Shown: positions 13,924-20,348 of the stretch, in pieces
Position numbering within the stretch: the stretch's first letter is position 1
Layout: each line of letters starts with the position of its first letter
DNA from: Planctomycetota bacterium
Lineage (GTDB): Bacteria; Planctomycetota; Phycisphaerae; FEN-1346; JAACEH01
DNA length: 24,664 nucleotides
NCBI GenBank assembly: GCA_016935955.1
Contig: JAFGPY010000228.1
Location: 1 to 24,664 of the forward strand
Direction of reading: 5' to 3'
Position numbers and translations under genes: made by a program
The notes under the pieces: generated by a model
Databases searched by the model: none
What the model was told of the DNA's origin: nothing
Seen by the model: the letters and a program-made list of their open reading frames with translations, nothing else

Positions 13924-14361
13924 AGTGTTCTCCTTACAAGCACAGTACACGATACGACCGAGCCGGCCGCTGTGGTCGCAGCGGTTAACCGGTCGGCGGT
14001 TCGCAGCACGAGTACAACGCTCACGGCGCGGCCATGGGCCGCTTCACGGCACTGCAACGACAGTTGTTCGTCTGCCACCAGGAATTGTCCGCACAGCAAG
14101 GAAGGATAGCCGCACGTTTTAGGCATCGGCCGCAGAGGCTCCGCGCCAGTCCGCTCTCGGAAGCATAACACCGTTCGGCGTACGAGTCAAGGTTGCGCAT
14201 AATGATGGACTTCTCTTTCTGCACCTGTCCATGCACGCCACTCGCCGGATAACATCATGGGCGACATTTGGTTAGGGCACAGTGGCATTCGGGCCGCGGT
14301 CCTGTTACACTGGACTGCCTATGACGTTCGTGCAGCGCATGCCCATGGAAAGGACCTTGCT
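13924..14361. other. Divergent intergenic region with a long leader for the PEP-CTERM gene
   Basis: These 438 bp separate the minus-strand PEP-CTERM gene from the plus-strand propeller gene. A good minus-strand promoter (14162-14190) leaves a 5' leader of about 230 nt before the PEP-CTERM start. The leader includes the palindrome CGGTTAACCG (13982-13991) and GCGGCC/GGCCGC arms around 14028-14042. An 83-codon open frame (14171-13920) runs through it and ends on the PEP-CTERM start, but it has no recognisable protein and no ribosome site. On the plus side TGGCAT (14283-14288), 17 bp, TACACT (14306-14311) is a weak candidate promoter for the propeller gene. Confidence 0.5.
14162..14190 (-). promoter_or_regulatory. 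Sigma70-type promoter for the second PEP-CTERM gene
   Basis: On the minus strand TTGACT (14190-14185) and TATGCT (14167-14162) are separated by exactly 17 bp, close to consensus. The nearest downstream minus-strand gene is the PEP-CTERM gene starting at 13923, implying a leader of about 230 nt. Confidence 0.55.
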
Positions 14362-15603
14362 GTGAGAACAATCGTCGCTGCAATGACGGTTACGATGACA
14401 GTTGTGATGACGACCGCCACCGTGACCCGGGCGGCCGATTGGCCGCAGTTCCGCGGCCCCGAGCGCAACGGCAACTCGCCGGAGACGGGACTGATGCAGA
14501 GCTGGCCCGAGGGCGGGCCGAAGGAACTCTGGTCGAGCGACGACGTCGGTCATGGCTGGGCGAGCGTGGCGGTGGTGGGCGGCAAGGTCTACACGACGGG
14601 CGTCTTCGGCGACGAGCTTCGCGTGACGGCGCTGGACGCTTCGGGCAAGACGCTGTGGCAGAAGCCCATCGACAAGGCGACGGGCGGCGGGGGTTTCAAG
14701 GGAGCCAGGCCGACGCCGACCGTCGACGGCGATCGGTTGTACGTGCTGAGCGACGCGGGGCGACTGGTCTGCCTCGAGCGCGACGGCGGCAAGGAGGTCT
14801 GGGGCGTCGACGTGCTCAAGGAATACGGTGCCGAGAACGCCCGGCACTCGCTGGGCGAATCGGTGCTGGTGGACGGCCGGCGCGTGATCTGCACGCCCGC
14901 AGGCAAGGCGTCGGTCGTGGCCCTGGACAAGACCACGGGCAAACAGCTCTGGGCGGCGCCGCCCGTGGACCCGCGGACGGCTTACGTTTCGGCACAGGTG
15001 ACCGACTGCGGCGGCGTGCGGCAAATTGTGGCCATGACCGGCAAGATCCTTTTCGGTGTGACCGACGACGGCAGCAAGGTCCTCTGGACCCATCCGCGCG
15101 AGACGCCGTGGGAGGTCAACATCAATGCGCCGCATATTCGCGACGGCGTGCTCTACGTTTCCAGCGGAGGCAAGTTCGGCACCGAGGCCCTGAAGCTGGT
15201 GGCGGCCGACGGCGAGGTGCGCGTGCAACCGTTGTGGAACAGCAAGGAACTGGACGACAACCTCGGCGGCATGGCCCTCGTGGGCGAGCGGTTGATCGGT
15301 TGCTGCAGCGAGTTGCCCAAGGGGCTGACGGCCCTGGACATCCGCACCGGCAAGCAGGTCTACAAGAATGCCGCGATCGGCGAGTCGTCGATCATCGTCG
15401 GCGACGGGCGGCTGTACTGCCTGGAACACACCGGGCGGATGCTGCTGGTGAATCCGGTCGACGGGTCGGTCTGCGGCTCGTTCGGCCTGCCCAAGGCCCG
15501 CAAGAGCCAGGAACGGCTCTGGGCCCATCCGGCCATCAGCGACGGGCGGCTCTATGTGCGGCACGAATCGACCGTCTCGGTCTACGACATCAAGACCCCG
15601 TGA
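14362..15603 (+). CDS. Exported PQQ-type beta-propeller repeat protein (paralogue)
   Basis: This is a 413-residue protein. The GTG at 14362 is taken as start because AAAGGA lies 7 bp upstream and because it gives a normal signal peptide (MRTIVAAMTVTMTVVMTTAT, cleaved near RAAD); the frame extends upstream to 14257 without a signal-like start. The mature protein opens ADWPQFRGPERNG and carries blades such as GGKVYTTGVFGDELRVTALD, DGDRLYVLSDAGRLVCLERD, DGRRVICTPAGKASVVALDK and DGRLYVRHESTVSVYDIK. It aligns along its whole length with 10318-11532. No PQQ ligand set or catalytic acid is evident, so a non-enzymatic surface or periplasmic role is as likely as a dehydrogenase. It is followed by the thiol peroxidase gene 113 bp downstream. 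Confidence 0.9.
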   Translation: MRTIVAAMTVTMTVVMTTATVTRAADWPQFRGPERNGNSPETGLMQSWPEGGPKELWSSDDVGHGWASVAVVGGKVYTTGVFGDELRVTALDASGKTLWQKPIDKATGGGGFKGARPTPTVDGDRLYVLSDAGRLVCLERDGGKEVWGVDVLKEYGAENARHSLGESVLVDGRRVICTPAGKASVVALDKTTGKQLWAAPPVDPRTAYVSAQVTDCGGVRQIVAMTGKILFGVTDDGSKVLWTHPRETPWEVNINAPHIRDGVLYVSSGGKFGTEALKLVAADGEVRVQPLWNSKELDDNLGGMALVGERLIGCCSELPKGLTALDIRTGKQVYKNAAIGESSIIVGDGRLYCLEHTGRMLLVNPVDGSVCGSFGLPKARKSQERLWAHPAISDGRLYVRHESTVSVYDIKTP

Positions 15604-15716
15604 CGAAGCGCCCGTCGGCGGAAAACGTCTATCGCCGGGACGGGGCTTCGGCTATGCTGGTGGTGTGGATGTCGCATCGCGTCCGTCGAGAACACCTCAG
15701 ACAAGAGGAGAGGGTC

Positions 15717-16232
15717 ATGAAGCACCAGCAACGTAGAGGAATCGTGACGATCCATGGCCAACCGGTGACGCTTCTGGGGCCGGAGCTGAAGGTCGGCGAC
15801 AAGGCACCGGCGGCACGCCTCGTCGACGCCGAGTTCAAGGAGGTCAAGCTGGCGGACTTTCGCGGCAAGACGGTGCTCGTCAGCGCCGTGCCGAGTCTGG
15901 ACACGCCGGTCTGCTCGCTGCAGACGAAGCGGTTCAACGACGAGTCCGAAAAGCTGCCCGAGAACGTCGTCGTGCTGACGATCAGCCAGGACCTGCCGTT
16001 CGCCCAGTCGCGGTTTTGCGGGGCCGAGAAGATCAAGAAGATCCGCGTCCTGTCGGACCATGTCCGCCGCGAGTTCGGCAAACGCTACGGCGTGCTGATC
16101 CGCGAGAACGCCCTGCTGGCTCGCAGCATCTGGGTCATCTCGCCGCAAGGCAAGATCGTCTACCGCGAGATCGTGCCCGAACTGACCGAGCAGCCCGACT
16201 ACGCCAAGGCCCTTGCCGCCGTGAAGAGCTGA
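15717..16232 (+). CDS. tpx: Thiol peroxidase (Tpx), atypical 2-Cys peroxiredoxin
   Basis: Tpx reduces hydrogen peroxide and organic peroxides using thioredoxin. The 171-residue protein begins with the typical VTIHGQPVTLLGPELKVGDK stretch and has the peroxidatic motif SLDTPVC (Cys66) with Thr63, and the resolving motif DLPFAQSRFCG (Cys101), matching the two Cys of the E. coli enzyme. The C-terminal WVISPQGKIVYREIVPE is also standard. ATG 15717 follows GAGGAGAGGG; the open frame upstream is only a shadow of the propeller gene. A clean terminator follows at 16261-16286, so it forms a single-gene unit or ends the propeller transcript. Confidence 0.96.
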   Translation: MKHQQRRGIVTIHGQPVTLLGPELKVGDKAPAARLVDAEFKEVKLADFRGKTVLVSAVPSLDTPVCSLQTKRFNDESEKLPENVVVLTISQDLPFAQSRFCGAEKIKKIRVLSDHVRREFGKRYGVLIRENALLARSIWVISPQGKIVYREIVPELTEQPDYAKALAAVKS

Positions 16233-16260
16233 CGAGCGGCAAGGCACGCGAAGCGATTCG

Positions 16261-16286
16261 AAAGGACGGCCAGTCGCCGTCCTTTT
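16261..16286 (+). terminator. Rho-independent terminator of tpx
   Basis: AAAGGACGGC (16261-16270) pairs perfectly with GCCGTCCTTT (16276-16285) across a 5-nt loop, and the stem ends in a TTTT run. It lies 28 bp after the tpx stop. The AAA on the left arm gives a T-run on the other strand too. Confidence 0.85.
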
Positions 16287-16376
16287 CGCCCGATGGCGGG
16301 CACGTCAATCGCCGCAAGGTTCCGAAGCCGCAAGACAAGTGCGGCACGTGTGATCGTGATTCTGGAGGAAGGTCCG

Positions 16377-17243
16377 ATGAAGAAGCTGGTTCGATTGCTC
16401 GTCGCCGTGGTGGTGGTGCTGGCCGTTGCCGTCGGCCTGGCGTGGTACTTCGTCGATTCGCTGGCCAAGAAGGGCATCGAGAAGGGCGCCACCTACGCCC
16501 TGCAGGTGCAGACCACGGTCGACAAAGTCAGCCTGAGCCTGTTGAACGGTTCGATGACCATGGACGGTCTGACGGTGGCCAATCCCGAGGGCTATGAGAC
16601 GGCGCACCTGATCAAGAGCGGCCGCTTCGACCTCCAGGTCGATCCCGGCACGCTGCTCAGCAAGACGGTGCACGTCACCAAGTTCACACTCGACGGTCTG
16701 GACATGAACATCGAGCAGAAGGGTCTCGGCAAATCGAACGTCTCGCAGATCATGGAGAACCTGAAGCGCTTCGAGAGCCCGGACGCCAAGCCCAAGGACT
16801 CCGAGCCGAGCGGCAAGAAGGTGGCCGTGGACGAGATCGTGATCGAGAACGTCGTGGCCCACGTGCAGTTGCTGCCCATCGGCGGCAAGGCCTCGACGGT
16901 CAAGGTCGAGGTCCCGAAGATCGTACTCAACGACGTGACGAGCGATAACGCTCAGGGCGTGGCGATCAGCGAGTTGACGGCGCGGCTGCTGCCGGCCATT
17001 CTGAACGCCGTGCTGGAAAAGGGCGGCGACATCATTCCGGGCGACCTGGCCGGGACTCTGCGTGCGGACGTGGCGGGGGCCGTCCAGTCGCTGGGCAGCG
17101 GCGCGGCCGGGCTGCTGAAGCAGTCGGGCGGCGATCTGGGCAAGAACCTCGAAGAGGCCAAGAAGAACATCGAGGAAGCCAAGAAGGACATCGGCGGCAA
17201 GCTCAAGGGAATACTCGGCGGCCAGGAGAAGCCACAGGAGTAG
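16377..17243 (+). CDS. AsmA-like membrane-anchored protein
   Basis: This is a 288-residue protein with a single N-terminal membrane helix (residues 5-26, LVRLLVAVVVVLAVAVGLAWY) and a periplasmic beta-rich region. The pattern VSLSLLNGSMTMDGLTVANP, SGRFDLQVDPGTLLSKTVHV and TKFTLDGLDMNIEQ is the repeating beta-strand style of AsmA-family proteins, which are linked to envelope lipid or protein assembly. The C-terminus (residues 240-288) is a charged amphipathic helix region with a near-repeat EEAKKNIEEAKKDIGGKLKG. It is shorter than typical AsmA (500 or more residues). ATG 16377 has GGAGGAA upstream. It probably shares a transcript with the radical SAM gene 67 bp downstream, although a functional link is not evident. 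Confidence 0.75.
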   Translation: MKKLVRLLVAVVVVLAVAVGLAWYFVDSLAKKGIEKGATYALQVQTTVDKVSLSLLNGSMTMDGLTVANPEGYETAHLIKSGRFDLQVDPGTLLSKTVHVTKFTLDGLDMNIEQKGLGKSNVSQIMENLKRFESPDAKPKDSEPSGKKVAVDEIVIENVVAHVQLLPIGGKASTVKVEVPKIVLNDVTSDNAQGVAISELTARLLPAILNAVLEKGGDIIPGDLAGTLRADVAGAVQSLGSGAAGLLKQSGGDLGKNLEEAKKNIEEAKKDIGGKLKGILGGQEKPQE

Positions 17244-17310
17244 CCGTCCGGGGCAGAACGAGCGCCGCCAGACGCAGCGCCACCGAACAGCAGCATGACA
17301 AGGAAGGACT

Positions 17311-18258
17311 ATGGAGAGCAGCAGCGACCGCAAGTATACGTTTGGCCCGGTGCCGTCGCGGCGGCTGGGGCTGAGCCTCGGCGTGGACCTGATCCCGCGG
17401 AAGGTCTGCACACAGGACTGCGTCTATTGCCAGGTCGGCCGCACGACCGACTGCACCATCGAGCGCGGCGATTTTGTGCCGGCGGACGAGGTGGTGGCCG
17501 AGATCGCCCGCGTGTTGCCGCAGGTGCCGCGGCCCGACTACATCACGATGAGCGGCTCGGGCGAACCGACGCTGAACGTGCGGCTGGGCGAAGTGATCGA
17601 CGCCGTTCGGCGCGTCACCGACGTGCCCGTGGCGGTCATCACCAACGGAACGCTGATGACGGAAGCCGACGTGCGGCATGACTGCGCGAAGGCCGACCTC
17701 GTGGTGCCGTCGCTGGATGCCGCCGACGAGGCGACGTTCCAGGCCGTCAACCGGCCGGCCCGCGGACTGACGTTGTCGGGACTGGTCAACGGGCTGGCGG
17801 CCTTCCGGCGGCAGTTCCGCGGACAACTGTGGCTGGAGGTGTTCCTGATCGCCGGCCGCAATGATTCCGACGAGCAGGTGGCCAGGATGAAGGCGCTGAT
17901 CGAGCGGATCAATCCGGACCGCATCGACCTGAACACGGCGACGCGACCGACGGCCGATGCGGACGTGCGGCCGGTGGCGGCCGAACGGCTGGCCGAGATC
18001 GCCGCCGCGCTCGGTCCGAAAGCCAAGGTGGTGGCCTCGTTCAAGGCGGCAAGGACCACCGAGGCCATGATCGTCAATGAGGACCAGGCCCTGGCCATGA
18101 TCCGCCGTCGCCCGGTGACGGTCGAGGACATTGCCGCCGGGCTGGGCGCTCACGCCAACGAGGTAGCCAAGGTGGTGGGGCATCTGCTGGAGTCGGGCCT
18201 CGTCTGCCGCAACGACCGCGGGGGACGGACCTATTACGAAGCCGCTGAAAAACCCTGA
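17311..18258 (+). CDS. Radical SAM protein with C-terminal winged-helix domain (COG0731-like)
   Basis: This is a 315-residue protein. The opening FGPVPSRRLGLSLGVDLIPR and the cluster motif C33-x3-C37-x2-C40 (VCTQDCVYCQ) identify a radical SAM enzyme of the TYW1-related Fe-S oxidoreductase group; MSGSGEPTLN is the SAM-binding GE-type motif. Residues to about 240 form the partial TIM barrel. Residues 250-315 look like a winged helix (VTVEDIAAGLGAHANEVAKV, GHLLESGLVCRNDRGGRTYY), which may bind nucleic acid or a partner. ATG 17311 has AAGGA upstream. The substrate of this subfamily is not known to me, and no neighbour suggests one. Confidence 0.88.
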   Translation: MESSSDRKYTFGPVPSRRLGLSLGVDLIPRKVCTQDCVYCQVGRTTDCTIERGDFVPADEVVAEIARVLPQVPRPDYITMSGSGEPTLNVRLGEVIDAVRRVTDVPVAVITNGTLMTEADVRHDCAKADLVVPSLDAADEATFQAVNRPARGLTLSGLVNGLAAFRRQFRGQLWLEVFLIAGRNDSDEQVARMKALIERINPDRIDLNTATRPTADADVRPVAAERLAEIAAALGPKAKVVASFKAARTTEAMIVNEDQALAMIRRRPVTVEDIAAGLGAHANEVAKVVGHLLESGLVCRNDRGGRTYYEAAEKP

Positions 18259-18294
18259 ATGATAGCCTTTAGGATTCGCGGCACAGCACGGCAG

Positions 18295-18324
18295 GGGTGC
18301 CATGGCTGCTCTGCAGCCATGCTC
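18295..18324 (+). repeat. Palindromic repeat, family A copy 2
   Basis: CATGGCTGC (18301-18309), loop TCT, GCAGCCATG (18313-18321) is a perfect 9-bp stem preceded by GGGTGC. It has the same frame as copies at 3121-3155 (minus) and 18451-18480 (minus), with paired base changes in the stem. Confidence 0.75.
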
Positions 18325-18342
18325 ACCGCAAAGTCAAAGCCT

Positions 18343-18364
18343 ATGTAGCACGCCCTCGGGCGTG
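18343..18364 (+). repeat. Family B repeat, diverged copy 1
   Basis: ATGTAGC is followed by the hairpin CACGCCC-TC-GGGCGTG (7-bp perfect stem). It shares ATGTAGC and GCCCTCGG with the two identical family B copies at 18400-18426 and 10115-10141, and lies in opposite orientation to both. Confidence 0.6.
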
Positions 18365-18399
18365 ACACGAGGCTGAAAACAACCGTTTGAGCCCGTGTT

Positions 18400-18426
18400 C
18401 CCCGGCCGAGGGCGGCCGGGCTACAT
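18400..18426 (-). repeat. Family B repeat, copy 2
   Basis: All 27 bases are identical to 10115-10141 in the same orientation. On the minus strand it begins ATGTAGCCCGGCC and ends GGCCGGGG. It forms the inner part of the right half of the foldback element. Confidence 0.75.
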
Positions 18427-18450
18427 TTCTTCAACGGACTGCTAGCTCGT

Positions 18451-18480
18451 GCTCGTGCCTGCGGGGCAGGCATGGCACCC
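18451..18480 (-). repeat. Palindromic repeat, family A copy 3
   Basis: TGCCTGC (18456-18462), GGG, GCAGGCA (18466-18472) is a perfect 7-bp stem, followed by TGGCACCC. On the minus strand it reads GGGTGCCATGCCTGC then GCAGGCACGAGC, inverted relative to copy 2. Confidence 0.75.
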
Positions 18481-18570
18481 TCAGGGAGGAATTCGTTCCG
18501 CAACCCGGTCGCGGGTTGTGGGTTCAACCGTGTGTCCGTAGTCGCGCTTCCACAAACCATAGGGATCAAA

Positions 18571-19959
18571 ATGATGAGCCGAATCGTCGTGGCACTGCTG
18601 ATCGTCGCTTGCACTGTGACCTGCCCTGCCCTGGCTGAAGACGTCGTGGGCTGGCGAACCGACTGGACCGGCAAGTACCCGGACGCCGACCCGCCGCTGA
18701 CCTGGTCGGCCACGGAGAACGTGGTCTGGAAGACGCCGATGCCGAGCGCCAGCAACAGCACGCCGATCCTGATCGGCGACAAGCTGCTGGTCTGCAGCGA
18801 GCCTTCGACGCTCGTCTGCCTGAATCTGTCGGACGGCAAAGTGCTGTGGCAGAAGGACAACCCGCTGCTGGAGGCCTTCAGCGCCGAGGAACTGGCCAAG
18901 GCCAAAGCCGAGATGGAACGCATCGGCGTGGACAAGGTGCAGGAGACCATCAAGGGCCTGGAGCGCGATCTGAACCAGGTGCGCCGCGACTTGAGGAAGA
19001 ACCGGGACGACGAAGCCCTGAAGAAGAAGGACCGCGACCTGCAGGAGCAGATCGCCGCCGAGAAGAAGAAGTTCGAGCCGGTGGCCCAATACATGGACCC
19101 GCCGACGCACGGAACCAACGGCTACACGTCGGCCACGCCGGTCAGCGACGGCAAACACGTCTGGGTGGTGTTCGGCACGGGCGTGGTCGCCTGCTACGAC
19201 CTGGACGGCAACCGCAAGTGGATCACGTTCGTCGAGCAACCGAAGGAGCGCAACGGCTGGGGCTTCTGCACCTCGCCCGTGCTGGCCGGCGACAAGCTGT
19301 TTGTGATTATCGATTCGCTGGTGGCCCTGAATGCCGCGGACGGCAAGCTGGTCTACCGCGTGCCGGCGCAGGCCCGCTGGGGCACACCGACGCTGACGAC
19401 CGTCGACGGCACGGAGATCCTAGTGACGGCCGCGGGCGACTTCTTCCGCACAAGCGACGGCGCGAAGCTGCTGGGTCGTACGGTGTCCCTGGAATACAAC
19501 CAGCCGATCGTCGAAGCCGGCATCGTCTACTTCATCCAGAACGGCGGCAAGGCCTACAAGCTGCCGGAGCAAGTCTCGGGCGACAAGCTGGAGGCGACGC
19601 CGCTGTGGACGACCGAGCCGAAGAAGGATCGGTACTACGCATCGCCGGTGATTCACGACGGGCTGATCTACGACATCACGCAGGCGAGCATCTTCAGCGC
19701 GATCGACGCCGCGACGGGCAAGGTCGTCTACGAGCAGAACCTCGGCCTCGGCCGCGAGCAGGCCTACCCGAGCATCACGCTGGCCGGCAAGCACCTGTTC
19801 GTCAGCGGATCGAGCGGCACGACGGCCGTGGTCGAGCCGGGCCGCACGTTCAAGGAAATCGGCCGCAACACCCTGGAGTCGTTTCGCTCCACGCCGGTGT
19901 TCCGCGGGACGCGGATGTACGTTCGCACCCTGAAGCACGTGTACTGCATCGGAAAGTGA
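18571..19959 (+). CDS. Exported PQQ-type beta-propeller with an inserted coiled-coil hairpin
   Basis: This is a 462-residue protein with signal peptide MMSRIVVALLIVACTVTCPA (cleaved near LAED). Mature propeller blades are clear: LIGDKLLVCSEPSTLVCLNL, SDGKHVWVVFGTGVVACYDL, LAGDKLFVIIDSLVALNAAD, VEAGIVYFIQNGGKAYKLPE and LAGKHLFVSGSSGTTAVVEP. Between the first and second blades (residues about 103-170) lies a highly charged helical stretch (AEELAKAKAEMERIG, then ETIKGLERDLNQVRRDLRKN and LKKKDRDLQEQIAAEKKKFE) that reads as an antiparallel coiled coil. It starts 'WRTDWTGKYPDADPP' rather than DWPQFRG, so it is a different propeller subfamily from the two at 10318 and 14362. ATG 18571 and ATG 18574 are both possible; the ribosome site (AGGGAT) is weak. 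A Cys-rich peptide gene follows 9 bp later. Confidence 0.88.
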   Translation: MMSRIVVALLIVACTVTCPALAEDVVGWRTDWTGKYPDADPPLTWSATENVVWKTPMPSASNSTPILIGDKLLVCSEPSTLVCLNLSDGKVLWQKDNPLLEAFSAEELAKAKAEMERIGVDKVQETIKGLERDLNQVRRDLRKNRDDEALKKKDRDLQEQIAAEKKKFEPVAQYMDPPTHGTNGYTSATPVSDGKHVWVVFGTGVVACYDLDGNRKWITFVEQPKERNGWGFCTSPVLAGDKLFVIIDSLVALNAADGKLVYRVPAQARWGTPTLTTVDGTEILVTAAGDFFRTSDGAKLLGRTVSLEYNQPIVEAGIVYFIQNGGKAYKLPEQVSGDKLEATPLWTTEPKKDRYYASPVIHDGLIYDITQASIFSAIDAATGKVVYEQNLGLGREQAYPSITLAGKHLFVSGSSGTTAVVEPGRTFKEIGRNTLESFRSTPVFRGTRMYVRTLKHVYCIGK

Positions 19960-19968
19960 TCGCAAGCG

Positions 19969-20142
19969 ATGGAAACTGTCGCAGTGACGGTGGTCGTTGT
20001 CGTCGCCGCCGCAGCCGTGCTCTATGGGCTGTGGCGGTTCGTCTCGGGCCGTAGCGGTTGCGCCTGCGACCCCGAGGGCGAGAGCAAGTGCCGCAACTGC
20101 TCAACGCCCTGCGACCGCGCCGACCAACAGCGCGACGACTGA
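19969..20142 (+). CDS. Small Cys-rich single-pass membrane protein, FeoB-associated type
   Basis: This is a 57-residue protein. Residues 4-26 form one membrane helix (VAVTVVVVVAAAAVLYGLWR), followed by a short cytosolic tail with five cysteines in GCACDPEGESKCRNCSTPCD. This hydrophobic helix plus C-x-C...C-x2-C-x3-C tail is the layout of the FeoB-associated Cys-rich membrane proteins (often 45-60 residues) that usually sit next to feoB and may take the place of FeoC. Here it is unlinked from the feoAB operon, which is 19 kb away in the same window, and sits 9 bp after the propeller gene, suggesting cotranscription. The ribosome binding site is poor, so translation may depend on coupling. The call rests on size, topology and Cys pattern. 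Confidence 0.65.
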   Translation: METVAVTVVVVVAAAAVLYGLWRFVSGRSGCACDPEGESKCRNCSTPCDRADQQRDD

Positions 20143-20198
20143 TCCTCGCATGCGTCCGGCACGGCCTCACCGCACATTTTCTTCCCACCCTGCAAGGG

Positions 20199-20227
20199 TT
20201 GCTCTGAAACGGCGTATGCTCTATAAT
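20199..20227 (+). promoter_or_regulatory. Sigma70-type promoter of the GDP-mannose cluster
   Basis: TTGCTC (20199-20204), a 17-bp spacer and a perfect TATAAT (20222-20227). It is the only consensus -10 box in the region and lies 122 bp before the GTG start of the first glycosyltransferase. Confidence 0.7.
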
Positions 20228-20280
20228 CACCGTTGAGTCGTGTTTGTCGCTCCTTCGCACGGAGAGTGTGTGGAGTGATT

Positions 20281-20307
20281 GCCCCCTTGGGGGCGAGCCG
20301 GCTCGCC
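20281..20307 (+). promoter_or_regulatory. Structured 5' leader of the GDP-mannose cluster
   Basis: Two perfect palindromes are fused here: GCCCCCTTGGGGGC (20281-20294) and GGCGAGCCGGCTCGCC (20292-20307). They share three bases, so the two hairpins would compete with each other in RNA. They lie between the promoter and the ribosome site (GGAGG at about 20337) in a leader of about 115 nt. Control of translation or transcript stability is possible. No known riboswitch was recognised. Confidence 0.4.
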
Positions 20308-20348
20308 GCCCGGGGTGGACCCACTGAACCAGCAATGGAGGAAATGCT

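Larger units (their letters stand above)
18295..18480. repeat. Composite 186-bp inverted-repeat (foldback/MITE-like) element
   Basis: Two diverged copies of a roughly 90-bp unit lie head to head. From outside in, each half shows the same order of parts. First is a family A hairpin (outer arms GGGTGCCATG 18295-18304 and CATGGCACCC 18471-18480). Next is ATGTAGC (18343-18349; inverted at 18420-18426) leading into a GCCCTCGG hairpin. Then comes ACACGAGGCTGAAAAC versus ACACGGGCTCAAAC, meeting at the centre (GGCTGAAAAC, AACC, GTTTGAGCC, 18371-18393). No transposase or target duplication was found. Confidence 0.7.
18259..18570. other. Intergenic region filled by a foldback repeat element
   Basis: No gene is seen in these 312 bp. 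A composite inverted repeat occupies 18295-18480. The remaining 90 bp before the propeller start (18571) hold no clear promoter. An open frame runs through from 18472 but lacks a signal peptide at its own start and is not used. Confidence 0.7.

Noticed and set aside
13920..14171. An 83-codon minus-strand frame ending on the PEP-CTERM start
   Set aside because: No ribosome site, no recognisable domain and amino-acid use unlike the neighbouring genes; kept only as a leader observation.
14439..15716. Upstream extension of the tpx reading frame through the propeller gene
   Set aside because: The tpx frame happens to be open but the extension is Arg/Gly-rich shadow sequence; the tpx start at 15717 has a strong ribosome site and matches family length.
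18343..18426. Possible CRISPR-like repeats in the 18.3-18.5 kb region
   Set aside because: The repeated pieces are inverted and diverged, with no regular spacing of identical direct repeats and no cas genes; a foldback element explains them better.
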